64,000 nucleotides of DNA from Dermacoccus nishinomiyaensis (lineage in GTDB: Bacteria > Actinomycetota > Actinomycetes > Actinomycetales > Dermatophilaceae): the NCBI RefSeq assembly GCF_900447535.1, contig NZ_UFXX01000001.1, forward strand, positions 806,001 through 870,000, read 5' to 3'. A program made the position numbers and the translations under genes. How positions within the stretch are numbered: position 1 is the stretch's first letter; the number at the start of each line of letters is the position of its first letter. Under the pieces are notes generated by a model. The model was not told the DNA's origin and made no database searches. It saw nothing but the letters and a program-made list of their open reading frames with translations. Shown one piece after another: positions 9,624 to 19,987 of this stretch.

Positions 9624-10528
9624 CGCGACGCCCGCGGGCGCAGCACGCCGACGACGTCGAGGCTGCTGGGGTCGACGGCGGGGCGGACGGTGGCGCTGCG
9701 CTCCAGGCGGCCACGGTCGGGGTCGATCGAGGTGACCGTCCCGATGGGCAACCCCGCCGGGTACGGCCGGCCCTGGGGGCTGCCGGCGGTGACGACGCGG
9801 GCTCCCTTCGTCGCCGAACCGCCCGCCGCGAGAACGAGACTGACGGATCCCTCGGCGCGCGCGGCCACCCCGTCGGGCGCCGCTCCGCTGACGCGGGCCA
9901 GCGTGCCGCCCGGTTCGAGGCGCGCTCCGACGACGCTCGCCGGGTCAGTGATGAGCGTGACCGTCGCGGCGTGCTCGTCGACCGCCGTGACCCGTCCGAC
10001 GAGCCCGCCGGCCGCGACGACGGCCTGCGCCGTCTCGAGCCCGGCGTCCCGGCCCGCGTCGATCTGGACGCGCCGGGCGTCACCGGCCGCCGTCGCGGGC
10101 GTGAACGCGACGACGCGCGCTGTCACGACGTCGCGTCCTGACGCGGCGAACGAGCGCGACAGCTTCGAAGCCTCGTCGACGACGTGGTCGGCGTCGCTGA
10201 CGGCGGCGGCCCGCGCCTCGGCGCGGATGCGCGCTTCCTTCGCCTCGCGCAACGCGTCGTCGCGGGGGGTCACCCAGCCGGCGATCGCACCGAGCGCACC
10301 CGAGGTCAAGTGCTGACCCCGTGCGCGCAGCGCGGGTGAGGCGGTGAGCGCGAGCAGCAGGACGGCGAGCACGGCCACCGCGACGAGTCGGCCGCGGCGG
10401 TGCGGGTCGCGTCGCGGCGGGGCAGCACCGAATTCACCCGACGACCGCCGAACCGATCGCCCCCCGCGCCCGGATCTCGCCGTCGGTGACGACGTCGACC
10501 TTGTTCGCGCCCGGCGCGGGTTCTTCAC
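9620..10528 (-). CDS. mreC: Rod shape-determining protein MreC
   Basis: A 302-residue MreC: a basic N-terminus, a single membrane anchor (LVAVAVLAVLLLALTASPAL, near 47-66), a short helix and the beta-rich extracytoplasmic domain with GLVGRVTAVDEHAATVTLITDP. It connects cytoplasmic MreB to PBP2 outside the membrane. The GTG start at 10528 overlaps the mreB stop (GTGA), which fits the overlap pattern of the whole operon; longer in-frame starts lie inside mreB and are rejected. Confidence 0.92.
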   Translation of the reverse strand: MKNPRRARTRSTSSPTARSGRGGRSVRRSSGEFGAAPPRRDPHRRGRLVAVAVLAVLLLALTASPALRARGQHLTSGALGAIAGWVTPRDDALREAKEARIRAEARAAAVSDADHVVDEASKLSRSFAASGRDVVTARVVAFTPATAAGDARRVQIDAGRDAGLETAQAVVAAGGLVGRVTAVDEHAATVTLITDPASVVGARLEPGGTLARVSGAAPDGVAARAEGSVSLVLAAGGSATKGARVVTAGSPQGRPYPAGLPIGTVTSIDPDRGRLERSATVRPAVDPSSLDVVGVLRPRASR

Positions 10529-11550
10529 CGCGTCACGGGCATGAGCAGCCCACGCATGAGGTCGTAGTTCTCGACGCACGCACCGGCGCCGAGGACGACG
10601 GCGTTCGCCGGGTCGGCGGCGACGCGGACGGGAACGGCGAGTTCGTGGTGCAGGCGCACGTCGAGCCCGCGCAGCTGCGCTCCCCCGCCGGTCAGGACGA
10701 TGCCGGTGTCGAGGATGTCGCCGGCCAGCTCCGGCGGGCATGCGTCGAGGGTGGCGCGGACGGTGTCGCAGATCGCGAGCAGGGTCGGTTCCAGCGCGCG
10801 CCGGATCTCGACGCTCGTCACGGTGACGCTGCGCGGCAGCCCACCGATGAGGTCGCGTCCGCGCACCTCGCACGTCAGTTCCTCGGTGAGCGGGAAGGCG
10901 CTGCCGACGTCGAGCTTGATGCGTTCGGCGGTGCGTTCGCCGAGCAGCAGCGCGTATTCGTTCTTCAGGTGGGCTGCGATCGCGTCGTCGAGTTCGTGGC
11001 CGCCGAGGCGGACGGAGCGTGAGCGCACGACCCCGCCGAGGCTCGTGACGGCGACGTCGCTCGTGCCGCCGCCGATGTCGACGACCATCGACGCCTGCGT
11101 GGCCTGCACGTTGAGCCCGGCGCCGACTGCGGCGGCGACGGCTTCTTCGATGACGTCGACGTGGCGCGCGCCGGCGCGCATCGCGGCGTCCTCGAGGGCG
11201 CGGCGTTCGACGCCGGTCACCTCCGAGGGGACGCAGACGACGACGCGTGGGCGGATGAGGCGGGAGGGTCGCGAGCGGGCGATGAAGTAGCGCAGCATGC
11301 GCTCGGCGGCGTCGGCGTCGCTGATGACGCCGCCGACGAGGGGGCGGACGACGGAGACGCGCCCGGGGGCTCGTCCGAGCATCTCCTTGGCGTCGTGGCC
11401 GGCGGCGAGCAGGTCGCCGGTCGCCGCGTCGAGTGCGACGACGCTGGGTTCGTCGACGACGATGCCCTGCCCGCTCTCGTAGACGAGCGTGTGCGCGGTC
11501 CCGAGGTCGATCGCGAGATCACGCGAGGGGGTCTTCAGTCGTCCGAGCAC
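10525..11550 (-). CDS. mreB: Rod shape-determining protein MreB
   Basis: A 341-residue bacterial actin homologue that polymerises under the membrane and guides elongation enzymes. Phosphate-binding loop 1 (AIDLGTAHTLVY), loop 2 (VVDIGGGTSDVAV) and the adenosine motif (IVLTGGGAQLRGLD) are all present. The GTG start has AATACT at 11557-11562 exactly 6 nt upstream and no Shine-Dalgarno, which suggests a leaderless operon transcript. It is the first gene of mreBCD-mrdA. Confidence 0.96.
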   Translation of the reverse strand: MLGRLKTPSRDLAIDLGTAHTLVYESGQGIVVDEPSVVALDAATGDLLAAGHDAKEMLGRAPGRVSVVRPLVGGVISDADAAERMLRYFIARSRPSRLIRPRVVVCVPSEVTGVERRALEDAAMRAGARHVDVIEEAVAAAVGAGLNVQATQASMVVDIGGGTSDVAVTSLGGVVRSRSVRLGGHELDDAIAAHLKNEYALLLGERTAERIKLDVGSAFPLTEELTCEVRGRDLIGGLPRSVTVTSVEIRRALEPTLLAICDTVRATLDACPPELAGDILDTGIVLTGGGAQLRGLDVRLHHELAVPVRVAADPANAVVLGAGACVENYDLMRGLLMPVTR

Positions 11551-11803
11551 CGGGTGAGTATTTCAAAGTTGTCTGGGTGCCGCCGTTCGCCGAGCAAGGG
11601 GCGGACGCAAATTCGCTGGCCGGGCGCCGCGCCGCGCCGGCACGGCACGATGACCGTGGCGCCGCCTGCGCCCAGCTCACGCCCGGCCTCAGCCCGGATG
11701 CGTCGGAGCGAAGGGAAGCGGATTCTCAGGCGGATCATCTCCCGCAGCATGCGCCTGACGCGTCGTGCGGCTGGGGCGTTCTCGACGCGCGAAAGCGATT
11801 GAC

Positions 11804-12335
11804 ATGACCCGAGATGCCGATTTCAAGAAGTTCGTGCGCGCCCGGATGGCCGCGTCTGACGCGACCTACCTGCAGGCACGCACCGAACTGACGCGGACGC
11901 AGCCTGCGATCGAACAGCCTCCGACCGACCGGGCGGCGTCCCCCATCCCGAACGGCGCGCCAAGCCCTCTCGCCCAGGACCCCATCATCCCGACGGCTCT
12001 GGGGAAGTCGGCTCGTCAGTTCTTCGACGACAGCCGCCTGCGCACCATCCCCACGAAGCGAACGAAGCGCATGGCCGTGCTCCTCGTCTCGTCACGCGTT
12101 TCGAACCGCGTCGAGCGTACCCGGAGGCCGAGGTGTCGCGGATGCTGGCTGAGGTCCACGAGGACCATGCGTATCTGCGCCGCGAGCTCGTCAACGTCGG
12201 TTGTCTCCGGCGCGAAGCGGGTGAGTGCACGTTGGCACCTGCGCCCCCGGCCCGCGACGTTCGGTGGGCCAGGAGTTTCCCCGCGAGAAGGCCGACGTGT
12301 TCGCGGCGCTGCGGCAGCGCACGCCGCAGCGGTGA
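11804..12335 (+). pseudogene. DUF2087 domain protein, disrupted by frameshift
   Basis: The first frame from the ATG at 11804 gives MTRDADFKKFVRARMAASD, an N-terminal segment common in actinobacterial DUF2087 and related proteins, and reaches FFDDSRLRTIPTKRTKRMAVL. The homologous continuation LVTRFEPRRAYPEAEVSRML and VHEDHAYLRRELVNVGCLRREAG lies in the next frame from about 12090. One extra base in the CTCCTCGTCTCGTCAC stretch (12080-12095) explains this. The last part may have shifted again, since the third frame ends EFPREKADVFAALRQRTPQR-stop at 12335. DUF2087 proteins are often putative regulators, but the function is unknown. Confidence 0.6.
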
Positions 12336-12494
12336 CGCCCGGCGTGCCTGCGTGGCGCTTCGACGGGGCGCGTGACGCGGCGGTCGTCTTGAGGCGTCCC
12401 CGTCCCGACGCGACGCACTGCGGTGCAGCTCGGCCCACTGTCGCTCGTCCCGGTGCCGTGGCGGGTTGGCCGACGGTGACCGTACGATGGGGGC

Positions 12495-12842
12495 ATGACC
12501 CCGGACGCTGCTCGCGCGCTGCTGGTCGAGAAACGTCGGGAGACGGTGGCTCGCCTGCGGGGGTTGGATGAGAGTTGGGCCGACATCGTCGAGTCGGCGC
12601 GCGATGCGAACATCGACGACGAGCACGACCCGGAGGGTTCGACGGTCGCCGTCGCCCGGGCGCAGGTCTCGTCGCTGGCTGACGAGGGACGTGGCCGACT
12701 CGCTGCGATCGACGCTGCGCTCGCACGCGTCGACACGGGAACGTTCGGTGTGTGCGAACGCTGCGGCGCGACGATTCCGGACGCTCGTCTCGAGGCTCGC
12801 CCGACAGCCACCCGCTGCGTCACGTGCGCGGCAGCGCGCTGA
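12495..12842 (+). CDS. TraR/DksA family zinc finger protein
   Basis: A 115-residue protein with an N-terminal coiled-coil hairpin and a C-terminal zinc finger CERCGATIP...CVTCAAAR, the C4 arrangement of the DksA/TraR family. DksA members bind RNA polymerase through the secondary channel. The coiled-coil tip here (DDEHDPEGST) is acidic, as in actinobacterial paralogues whose exact role varies. TACGAT at 12483-12488 lies 6 nt before the ATG, so the transcript is probably leaderless. Confidence 0.88.
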   Translation: MTPDAARALLVEKRRETVARLRGLDESWADIVESARDANIDDEHDPEGSTVAVARAQVSSLADEGRGRLAAIDAALARVDTGTFGVCERCGATIPDARLEARPTATRCVTCAAAR

Positions 12843-12983
12843 GCCCCACCCCCTGCCCACTGCCGTCCGGGTGAGCCCGATGTGCAGTCAACGCCTCACC
12901 GCACACCGATCCTCGCTCGGTGGCATGCGCATCCGATCAGCGCCTCACCGGAATCGACCCTCGATCCACGCGAACGCGGGCCC

Positions 12984-13055
12984 GGGATGACGGACGCCGC
13001 CCCGGCCGGACACCGAGCGTGCGAGGTGAGCGGTCGAGGCGGCGTCCGTCATCCC
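12984..13055. repeat. Palindromic element, family A copy 1
   Basis: A perfect 18-bp inverted repeat (12984-13001 with 13038-13055) encloses a 36-nt cap that contains ACACCGAGCGTGCGAGGTG with its own CACC/GGTG mini-stem. The same cap is found at 49158-49177 inside a different outer stem. The flank GCCCGAAG follows both copies. It lies between the convergent dksA-like and ndk genes, so it may work as a bidirectional terminator, but a mobile or REP-like origin is possible. Confidence 0.7.
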
Positions 13056-13098
13056 GCCCGAAGCTGTGTCGCTCACCGGAAGACACAGCGAGGGAAGG

Positions 13099-13518
13099 TC
13101 AGAACCAGATCGCGATCTCGCGTTCGGCGGATTCGGTGGAGTCGGAACCGTGGACGATGTTCTGCTGCACCTTGAGGCCCCAGTCGCGGCCGAGGTCGCC
13201 GCGGATGGATCCGGGGGCCGCGTCCGTGGGGTTGGTGGCGCCGGCGAGGGAGCGGAAGCCCTTGATGCAGTCGTTGCCTTCGATGACGGCGACGACGATG
13301 GGGCCGGAGCTCATGAATTCGACGAGCGGTTCGTAGAAGGGCTTGCCTTCGTGTTCGGCGTAGTGCGCAGCGAGCTGGTCGCGAGTCGCCTCCGTCACCT
13401 GCAGCTTGGCGATCGTGTAGCCCTTCGCTTCGATGCGGCGCAGCACCTCGCCGGTGAGGCCGCGGCGGTAGCCGTCGGGCTTGATGATGACGAGGGAGCG
13501 TTCGAGCTGTGCGGTCAT
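13099..13518 (-). CDS. ndk: Nucleoside diphosphate kinase
   Basis: A 139-residue NDK that transfers the gamma-phosphate of ATP to NDPs through a phospho-histidine. The start ERSLVIIKPDGYRRG, the RxxxGATNP segment and the active-site NIVHGSDS are all intact and the length is normal. TGGAGG precedes the ATG. In many actinobacteria ndk follows the folC-DUF4233 pair; here uppP lies between. Confidence 0.97.
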   Translation of the reverse strand: MTAQLERSLVIIKPDGYRRGLTGEVLRRIEAKGYTIAKLQVTEATRDQLAAHYAEHEGKPFYEPLVEFMSSGPIVVAVIEGNDCIKGFRSLAGATNPTDAAPGSIRGDLGRDWGLKVQQNIVHGSDSTESAEREIAIWF

Positions 13519-13542
13519 GGTGTCCTCCAGGCAGAGAGTGCG

Positions 13543-13579
13543 GATCTGCCCCCAACCTATCGAAGGTCGGGGGCAGATC
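13543..13579 (-). terminator. Hairpin terminator after uppP
   Basis: A 16-bp stem with one mismatch (GATCTGCCCCCAACCT paired with AGGTCGGGGGCAGATC) lies 36 bp beyond the uppP stop and just upstream of ndk. It should end the ileS-folC-DUF4233-uppP transcript. Confidence 0.7.
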
Positions 13580-13615
13580 ATGAATGCCGTTCGTCGCGGC
13601 GGGCGCGTGGATCGC

Positions 13616-14479
13616 TCAGTTGACGGCGGCGTCGATCGTGCCGGTCGCGAGCAGCCCGAAGACGACGAGTGCGAGCGCGATGCGGTAGATGACGAACGGG
13701 CGGAAGTTGTGCGTCGAGATGTATCGCATGAACCAGGAGATGACGGCGTAGCCGACACCGAACGCGAGCAGTGTCGCGATGGCGATCATGCCCCAACTGC
13801 CGGAGTCGTGATCCTTGCCCTTGCTGATGACGTCCATGAGTTCGAGCAGGCCGGACGACAGCACCGCCGGGATGGCGAGCAGGAACGAGTAGCGAGCCGC
13901 GGCGGGTCGGGAGTAGCCCATGAACAGACCACCGGCGACGGTGCCGCCCGAGCGCGAGACGCCGGGGATGAGGGCGAGTGCCTGGAAGAAGCCGTACTTG
14001 ACGCCGTCGGCCCACGTCAGCTCGTCCAGGCCCTTCTCGTGATGGCCTTCCTCGACGCGCTTGTCGGAGACGACATCGGCCAGCATGATGACGAGCGCGA
14101 AGACGAGCAGCATCGTCGCGGTGATCCACAGGTTGCGCAGCGTGCCCTCGATCGCGCTCTTGAACAGGATGCCGAGGATGCCGATCGGCAGGGTGCCGAT
14201 GATGACGAGCCAGCCCATCCGCGCGTCGGGGTCGTCCTTCGCGACGTGGCCGCGCAGCGAGCCGAACCACGCCTTGATGATGCGGACGATGTCCTTCCAG
14301 AAGTACACGAGGACGGCCGTCTCCGTGCCGAGCTGGTTGATGGCGGTGAACGCGGCGCCGCCGCCGTCGTTGTCGAAGAACACGCGACCGACGAGCAGTT
14401 GGTGCGCCGACGACGAGATCGGCAGGAACTCGGTGAGCCCTTGCACGATGCCGAGGACGACGGCCTCGAGCCAGTTCAT
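13616..14479 (-). CDS. uppP: Undecaprenyl-diphosphate phosphatase
   Basis: A 287-residue polytopic membrane enzyme (BacA/UppP) that dephosphorylates undecaprenyl pyrophosphate to recycle the lipid carrier of peptidoglycan synthesis; high activity gives bacitracin resistance. The two signature motifs, GLTEFLPISSSAH near 14-26 and PGVSRSGGT near 170, are complete. The ATG overlaps the stop of the DUF4233 gene by 4 bp. This is the last gene of the ileS-led operon. Confidence 0.97.
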   Translation of the reverse strand: MNWLEAVVLGIVQGLTEFLPISSSAHQLLVGRVFFDNDGGGAAFTAINQLGTETAVLVYFWKDIVRIIKAWFGSLRGHVAKDDPDARMGWLVIIGTLPIGILGILFKSAIEGTLRNLWITATMLLVFALVIMLADVVSDKRVEEGHHEKGLDELTWADGVKYGFFQALALIPGVSRSGGTVAGGLFMGYSRPAAARYSFLLAIPAVLSSGLLELMDVISKGKDHDSGSWGMIAIATLLAFGVGYAVISWFMRYISTHNFRPFVIYRIALALVVFGLLATGTIDAAVN

Positions 14480-14886
14480 GAATACTCCCTCATGAAGTTA
14501 CGGGTGAGCTCGTCCATCTTGTCGCCCTGTACGAGCGCCGTGATCCACAGCGCGAGGAAGATGAGGCCGACGACGAGCATGGACGGGACGACGAACGCGG
14601 TGAGCAGCGTCGCTGCCTGCAGCACCCATCCCAACGGAATGCCGAGCGGTTTGCGCATCGACGCGCTGGAATACAGGCAGAGCACAGCCAGCGCAATGCC
14701 GACCCAGAGCAACGTCGTCGCGTTGCCGCCACCGTCGGGGTGTCGGGAGTGGTCGAGGCCCCACGCGACGAGCGCGAAGAAGAACAGGACGAACGCCTGG
14801 CAGCCGATGACGGCGCCCGCGAGCTGTCGCGTCTTTTTCTCGCCGACGCCGGTGAAGCGGAGGCGGCGGATCCATTCGGCGATCAT
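14476..14886 (-). CDS. DUF4233 domain-containing membrane protein
   Basis: A 136-residue protein with four hydrophobic segments (about 23-43, 57-73, 84-101, 103-117). DUF4233 proteins occur almost only in actinobacteria directly downstream of folC, as here, with 4-bp overlaps at both ends. Function is unknown; the fixed position suggests a link to translation with folC rather than to one pathway. Confidence 0.85.
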   Translation of the reverse strand: MIAEWIRRLRFTGVGEKKTRQLAGAVIGCQAFVLFFFALVAWGLDHSRHPDGGGNATTLLWVGIALAVLCLYSSASMRKPLGIPLGWVLQAATLLTAFVVPSMLVVGLIFLALWITALVQGDKMDELTRNFMREYS

Positions 14887-16574
14887 GACGACGTCACCCC
14901 CAGCAGCATGCGCACGTCCGCGGCCGTGACGACGGAGCCCGTCGCGAGGACGCCACCTCCGACGCCTTCGTCGTCGGCGAGGGCCGCCGCGCGGTCGAGG
15001 GCGTCCGGCAGGCTGTCGACGACGGTGACGCGATCGTCGCCGTACAGTTCGGCGGCGAGCTGGCCGAGTTCGCGCGGATCCATCGAGCGCGGCGACGTGT
15101 TGCGCGTGACGACGACGTGGTCGAGCGTCGGTTCGAGCGCGAGCAGCAGCTCTTCGGCGTCCTTGTCGGCGAGCACGGCGACGAGCCCGACGAGGCGGTT
15201 GAACTGGAAGGAATCCGCGAGCGCCTCACGCAGTGCCTGCGCGCCGGCCGGGTTGTGCGCGGCGTCGACGAGGACTGTCGGCGAGCGCCGCACCACCTCG
15301 AGTCGCCCGGGCGAGGTGACGGCGTCGAGCGCGGCGCGCAGCACGCCGTCGTCGATCTTCGTCTCTCCTCCCCCGAGGAACGCCTCGACGGCGGCGATCG
15401 CCGTCGCGGCGTTGTGTGCCTGGTGCGCGCCGAACAGGGGCAGGAAGAGGTCGTCGTACTCACCGGCGAGGCCCTTGACGGAGATCATCTGCCCGCCGAC
15501 GGCCGCCTCGCGCGCGGTGACGGCGTACGCGTCGCCCTCGCGCAGCATCGTCGCGTCGACCTCGAGGCACTGTTCGCGCAGGATCTCGTCGACCTCCGCC
15601 ACCTGCGCGGCGACGACGGCGAACGCGCCGGGCTTGATGATGCCCTTCTTCTCGTGCGCGATGTCCTCGACCGTGTCACCGAGCAGCCGCTGGTGATCGA
15701 GCGCCACGGGCGTGACGACGCTGACGACGCCGTCGGCGACGTTCGTCGCGTCCCACGCGCCGCCGAGGCCGACCTCGACGATTGCGACGTCGACGGGCGC
15801 GTCCGCGAACACGGCGTAGGCGAGGACGACGACGACCTCGAAGTACGTCATCCGCACGCCGCCGTTGCTCGTGCTCTCGTGGTCGACCATCGCGATGAAC
15901 GGTTCGATGTCGTCCCACACGCGCACGAGTCGTTCGACGTCGACGGGTTCGCCGTCGAGGCTGATGCGCTCACGGAAGTCGTGCAGGTGCGGTGAGGTGA
16001 ACCGCCCTGTCTTCAAACCGTGTTCGCGCACGAGCCGCTCGACGATGCGGGTCGTCGACGTCTTGCCGTTCGTGCCCGTGAGGTGGATCATCGGGAAGCT
16101 TGTCTGCGGGTCGCCGAGCAGTTCCATCGCGCGACGCACACGTTCGAGGGACGGTTCGGGGTTGTTCTCCGGGGTGCGCGCGAGGATCTCGTCCTCGATC
16201 TCGCGCGCCCGCAGCCGCAGCGCTGCAGCTTCCTCGGCCTCGCGAGCGGCGGCCCGGGGGTCGCCGCTGCGCTGGGCCTTCTTGCTCACGAGGTTGTCGC
16301 CGACGATGCCCGTCGTCAGGGCGCGCTCCGTGGGGTCGGCGGCGTCGCCCGTCTCAGCGCCCGGGCCGGCCGAGCCGTCACCGATGACGTGCTCGGCGAC
16401 GTACTCGTCGAGATCCATCTCCTCGTTCGCGTGCCCGAACGATTCGCCCTGGATGCCGAACGTCGCGTACCCGTCGCGCGGGCTCTCACCCTCGACGAGG
16501 TGTTCGTTGACGTCGGCGCCGTCGAATCCGTCGCCGTCGTAGTCGTTCTCGTCGCGCGGACGCTGGTCGCTCAT
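14883..16574 (-). CDS. folC: Bifunctional folylpolyglutamate synthase / dihydrofolate synthase
   Basis: A 563-residue Mur-ligase-family enzyme that adds glutamate to dihydropteroate and folates. The P-loop [11 protein letters not shown] lies near residues 164-174, then [12 protein letters not shown], the second folate/Mg site [14 protein letters not shown] and [10 protein letters not shown] in the C-terminal domain. The first ~130 residues are an acidic, low-complexity extension that ordinary FolC (~430-450 aa) lacks. The ATG overlaps the ileS stop (ATGA), which supports the long form, although an internal start cannot be excluded. Confidence 0.94.
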   Translation of the reverse strand: MSDQRPRDENDYDGDGFDGADVNEHLVEGESPRDGYATFGIQGESFGHANEEMDLDEYVAEHVIGDGSAGPGAETGDAADPTERALTTGIVGDNLVSKKAQRSGDPRAAAREAEEAAALRLRAREIEDEILARTPENNPEPSLERVRRAMELLGDPQTSFPMIHLTGTNGKTSTTRIVERLVREHGLKTGRFTSPHLHDFRERISLDGEPVDVERLVRVWDDIEPFIAMVDHESTSNGGVRMTYFEVVVVLAYAVFADAPVDVAIVEVGLGGAWDATNVADGVVSVVTPVALDHQRLLGDTVEDIAHEKKGIIKPGAFAVVAAQVAEVDEILREQCLEVDATMLREGDAYAVTAREAAVGGQMISVKGLAGEYDDLFLPLFGAHQAHNAATAIAAVEAFLGGGETKIDDGVLRAALDAVTSPGRLEVVRRSPTVLVDAAHNPAGAQALREALADSFQFNRLVGLVAVLADKDAEELLLALEPTLDHVVVTRNTSPRSMDPRELGQLAAELYGDDRVTVVDSLPDALDRAAALADDEGVGGGVLATGSVVTAADVRMLLGVTSS

Positions 16575-19500
16575 TTGTTCTCCACCTTCTTCACGACGAT
16601 ACGCACCTGCTGCTTGTCGCCGACCTCGGCGCTCGTGCCGACGCCGTCGGGCAGCTGGTGCTGCGTGCCCGCCGAGCCGAACTGCACCGCGAGCGTCTCA
16701 CGCATGATGAGGTCCTGGTGCGCGACGGTCGCCGCCCACACCTCGTCGTCACCGGTGATGGTGAGCGAGATACGGTCGGAGATGTCGAGACCGGCGTCGC
16801 GCCGGGCCTGCTGGACGGCGCGCACGACGTCGCGCGCGAGGCCCTCGGCGGCGAGCTCCGGCGTCACCTGCGTGTTGAGGACGACGAAGCCACCACCGGG
16901 CAGCATCCCGGCGGCTGTGTCGGCGCCGGCCTTCTCGGTGTCGACGACCATGTCGAGCGTGTACTCGCCCTCCTCGAGCGCGAGCCCACCGGCGGTGACG
17001 ACGCCGTCGGCGCCCAGCGACCAGTCACCGGACTTGCTGCCCTTGATGGCCTCCTGCACGTTCTTGCCGAGCCGAGGGCCGGCCGCGCGAGCGTTGACGG
17101 TGAGGCGCCGGCTGACGCCGAGCGCATCCGCGTCGACGTTCGCCGAGTCGGCGAGCACGACGTTCTTGACGTTGACCTCGTCGGAGATCAGATCGGCGAA
17201 CTGCTCCAACGGGTGCGGGTTCTCACCGACGAACGTCACCGACTCCAGCGGCAGGCGCACGCGCAGCTTCTCGGCCTTTCGGATGGCGAGCGTCGCGGAG
17301 CACACCTCACGGGCGCGGTCCATCGCCGTGACGAGGTCGGCGTCCGCGGGCAGGTCGTCGGCGACGGGGAAGTCGGTGAGGTGCACCGAGCGTCCGCCCG
17401 TCAGGCCGCGCCAGATCTGCTCGGTCTCGAACGGCAGCAGCGGCGCCGCGGCGCGCGTCACGACCTCGAGCGCGGTGTAGAGCGTGTCGAACGCCTCGTT
17501 GCTCGACGCCTCGTGCTCGGTGCCCGTGCTCGCGGACGATCCGGTGCCCCAGAACCGCTCGCGGCTGCGGCGGATGTACCAGTTCGTCAGCACGTCGAGG
17601 AAGCTGCGGACGCTGTCGCACGCCCCCGCGATGTCGTACGCGTCCATCTGCGTCTGCACCTGCGCGACGAAGTCGTGCAGCTTGGCGAGCAGGTAACGGT
17701 CTAGCACGTCGTTCGACGCCGTCGACCACTGCGCGTCGTAACCCTCACCACCGTTTGCGGCGTTCGCGTAGAGCGCGAAGAACGAGTACGCGTTCCACAG
17801 CGGCATCATGACCTGACGCACGCCGTCACGGATGCCCTGCTCGGTGACGGACAGGTTGCCGCCGCGCAGGATCGGGCTCGACATGAGGAACCAGCGCATC
17901 GCGTCGGCGCCGTCACGGTCGAACACCTCGGACACGTCCGGGTAGTTGCGCAGCGACTTGCTCATCTTCTGCCCGTCGCTGCCGAGCACGATGCCGTGGC
18001 AGATGACGGAGGAGAACGCGGGCTTGTCGAACAGCGCCGTCGCGAGGATGTGCAGCGTGTAGAACCAGCCGCGCGTCTGACCGATGTACTCGACGATGAA
18101 GTCGGCCGGGAAGTGGTTCTCGAACCACGCCTCGTTCTCCATCGGGTAGTGCACCTGCGCGTAGCTCATCGAGCCCGAGTCGAACCAGACGTCGAGGACG
18201 TCGTCGACCCGACGCATCGTCGCCTTCCCCGACGGGTCGTCGGGGTTGGGGCGCGTCAGTTCGTCGACGAACGGACGGTGCAGGTCGACCTCGCCGTCAG
18301 CATTGCGGGGCAAGGCGCCGAAGTCACGTTCGATCTCCTCGAACGAGCCGTAGACGTCGAGGCGCGGGAACTCCGGGTTGTCCGACTTCCACACGGGAAC
18401 GGGGCTGCCCCAGAAGCGGTTTCGGGTGATCGACCAGTCGCGCGCGTTCTCCAACCACTTGCCGAACTGGCCGTGCTTGACGTTGCCCGGCACCCAGTCG
18501 ATCTCCTCGTTGAGCGCGAGCATGCGCTCCTTGATCGCCGTCACCTCGACGAACCAGGAGCTCACCGCCATGTAGATGAGCGGCTGACGGCAGCGCCAGC
18601 AGTGCGGGTAGGAGTGGTCGTAGCTCTCGCGGCGCACGAGGACGGTGCCGTCGCTGGCGTGCCCGGCGTTCGCAATGTCGCCCTTGGTCGCCGCTTTGAG
18701 GTGGTCGATGACGTGCGGGTTCGCGTCGAACACCTGCATGCCCTCGTAGTCGCTCACCGGGTAGGTGAACCGGCCGTCGGGGCCGACGGGCACGACGACG
18801 GGGATGCCGGCCGCGTCGGTCGCGGCCTTGTCCTCCTCACCGAACGCGGGAGCCATGTGGACGAGGCCCGTACCGTCGTCGGTCGTGACGTAGTCGGCCG
18901 ACAGGATGCGCCACGCCTTGCCCACGACGCGCTCGTCGTCGAGGAAGTACGTGAACGGCGCGGTGTAGGTGAGGCCGACGAGCTCGGAGCCCTTCATGCG
19001 ACGCACGACCTTCGCGGCAAGCGCGTCGGCGTCGAGCTTCTCGCCGAACAGGTCCTTGCTGTAGGCCGCGAGGCGCGCCTCGGCGATGACGTACTTCTCG
19101 TCGCTGCCGGTCGGGCCGGAGGCCTCGACGACGACGTAGTCGATGTCCGGGCCGACGGAGACGGCGAGGTTGCTCGGAAGCGTCCACGGCGTCGTCGTCC
19201 AGATGAGGGCCTTCTCCCCCGTCTCGAGCGTGAAACCGACCGTCACCGCCGGGTCCTGACGGTTCTTGTAGACGTCCTCGTCCATGCGCAGCTCGTGGTT
19301 GGACAGCGGCGTCTCGTCGTTCCAGCAGTACGGCAGCACGCGCAGGCCCTCGTAGATGAGGCCCTTGTCGTAGAGCGACTTGAACGCCCAGATGACCGAC
19401 TCCATGTAGCCCGAGTTGTACGTGCGGTAGCCGCGCTCGAAGTCGACCCAGCGGCCCATGCGGGTGACGTAGTCCTCCCAGTCGGAGGCGTATTTCATGA

Positions 19501-19987
19501 CGCTCTTCTTCGCGGCGTCGTTGAACTTCTCGATCCCCATGTCGAGGATGTCGTCCTTGGTCTTGAGGCCGAGCTGGCGCATCGCCTCGAGCTCGGCGGG
19601 CAGGCCGTGCGTGTCCCAGCCGAAGACGCGGTCGACGCGCTTTCCGCGCATCGTCATGTACCGCGGGACGAGGTCCTTGACGTAACCCGTCAGCAGGTGG
19701 CCGTAGTGCGGCAGGCCGTTCGCGAAGGGCGGGCCGTCGTAGAAGACGAACTCGTTGTCGCCGTTCTCGCCGGCGTCGCGCTGCTCAATCGAGGCCTGGA
19801 ACGTGTCGTCGCGCCGCCAGTAGTCGAGGACGGCCTTCTCGATGGACGGGAAGTTCGGGCTGCTCGGCACGCCCTTGGGGATGCCGAACGCCTCGCCGGT
19901 GCCGGGGGTCGTGGCGGCCGCTCCCGCTGCGTCATCGGGGGTCGCTGCCGCGTGCTCTCGCGTGAGGTCGACCTTGGGGTAGGTCAT
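16571..19987 (-). CDS. ileS: Isoleucine--tRNA ligase
   Basis: A 1138-residue class I aminoacyl-tRNA synthetase that charges tRNA-Ile. The HIGH motif appears as GLPHYGHLL near residue 90, the editing domain follows in the middle, and KMSKSLRN is present near 650. The anticodon-binding domain fills the rest. This is the long eukaryal-like IleRS type common in actinobacteria. The ATG follows AAAGGA and a T-box leader. The gene heads an operon with folC, DUF4233 and uppP, all joined by overlaps. Confidence 0.97.
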   Translation of the reverse strand: MTYPKVDLTREHAAATPDDAAGAAATTPGTGEAFGIPKGVPSSPNFPSIEKAVLDYWRRDDTFQASIEQRDAGENGDNEFVFYDGPPFANGLPHYGHLLTGYVKDLVPRYMTMRGKRVDRVFGWDTHGLPAELEAMRQLGLKTKDDILDMGIEKFNDAAKKSVMKYASDWEDYVTRMGRWVDFERGYRTYNSGYMESVIWAFKSLYDKGLIYEGLRVLPYCWNDETPLSNHELRMDEDVYKNRQDPAVTVGFTLETGEKALIWTTTPWTLPSNLAVSVGPDIDYVVVEASGPTGSDEKYVIAEARLAAYSKDLFGEKLDADALAAKVVRRMKGSELVGLTYTAPFTYFLDDERVVGKAWRILSADYVTTDDGTGLVHMAPAFGEEDKAATDAAGIPVVVPVGPDGRFTYPVSDYEGMQVFDANPHVIDHLKAATKGDIANAGHASDGTVLVRRESYDHSYPHCWRCRQPLIYMAVSSWFVEVTAIKERMLALNEEIDWVPGNVKHGQFGKWLENARDWSITRNRFWGSPVPVWKSDNPEFPRLDVYGSFEEIERDFGALPRNADGEVDLHRPFVDELTRPNPDDPSGKATMRRVDDVLDVWFDSGSMSYAQVHYPMENEAWFENHFPADFIVEYIGQTRGWFYTLHILATALFDKPAFSSVICHGIVLGSDGQKMSKSLRNYPDVSEVFDRDGADAMRWFLMSSPILRGGNLSVTEQGIRDGVRQVMMPLWNAYSFFALYANAANGGEGYDAQWSTASNDVLDRYLLAKLHDFVAQVQTQMDAYDIAGACDSVRSFLDVLTNWYIRRSRERFWGTGSSASTGTEHEASSNEAFDTLYTALEVVTRAAAPLLPFETEQIWRGLTGGRSVHLTDFPVADDLPADADLVTAMDRAREVCSATLAIRKAEKLRVRLPLESVTFVGENPHPLEQFADLISDEVNVKNVVLADSANVDADALGVSRRLTVNARAAGPRLGKNVQEAIKGSKSGDWSLGADGVVTAGGLALEEGEYTLDMVVDTEKAGADTAAGMLPGGGFVVLNTQVTPELAAEGLARDVVRAVQQARRDAGLDISDRISLTITGDDEVWAATVAHQDLIMRETLAVQFGSAGTQHQLPDGVGTSAEVGDKQQVRIVVKKVENK

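Noticed and set aside
11535-11750. Minus-strand frame upstream of mreB (71 codons)
   Set aside because: It overlaps the mreB start and promoter, has no ribosome site and no recognisable motif.
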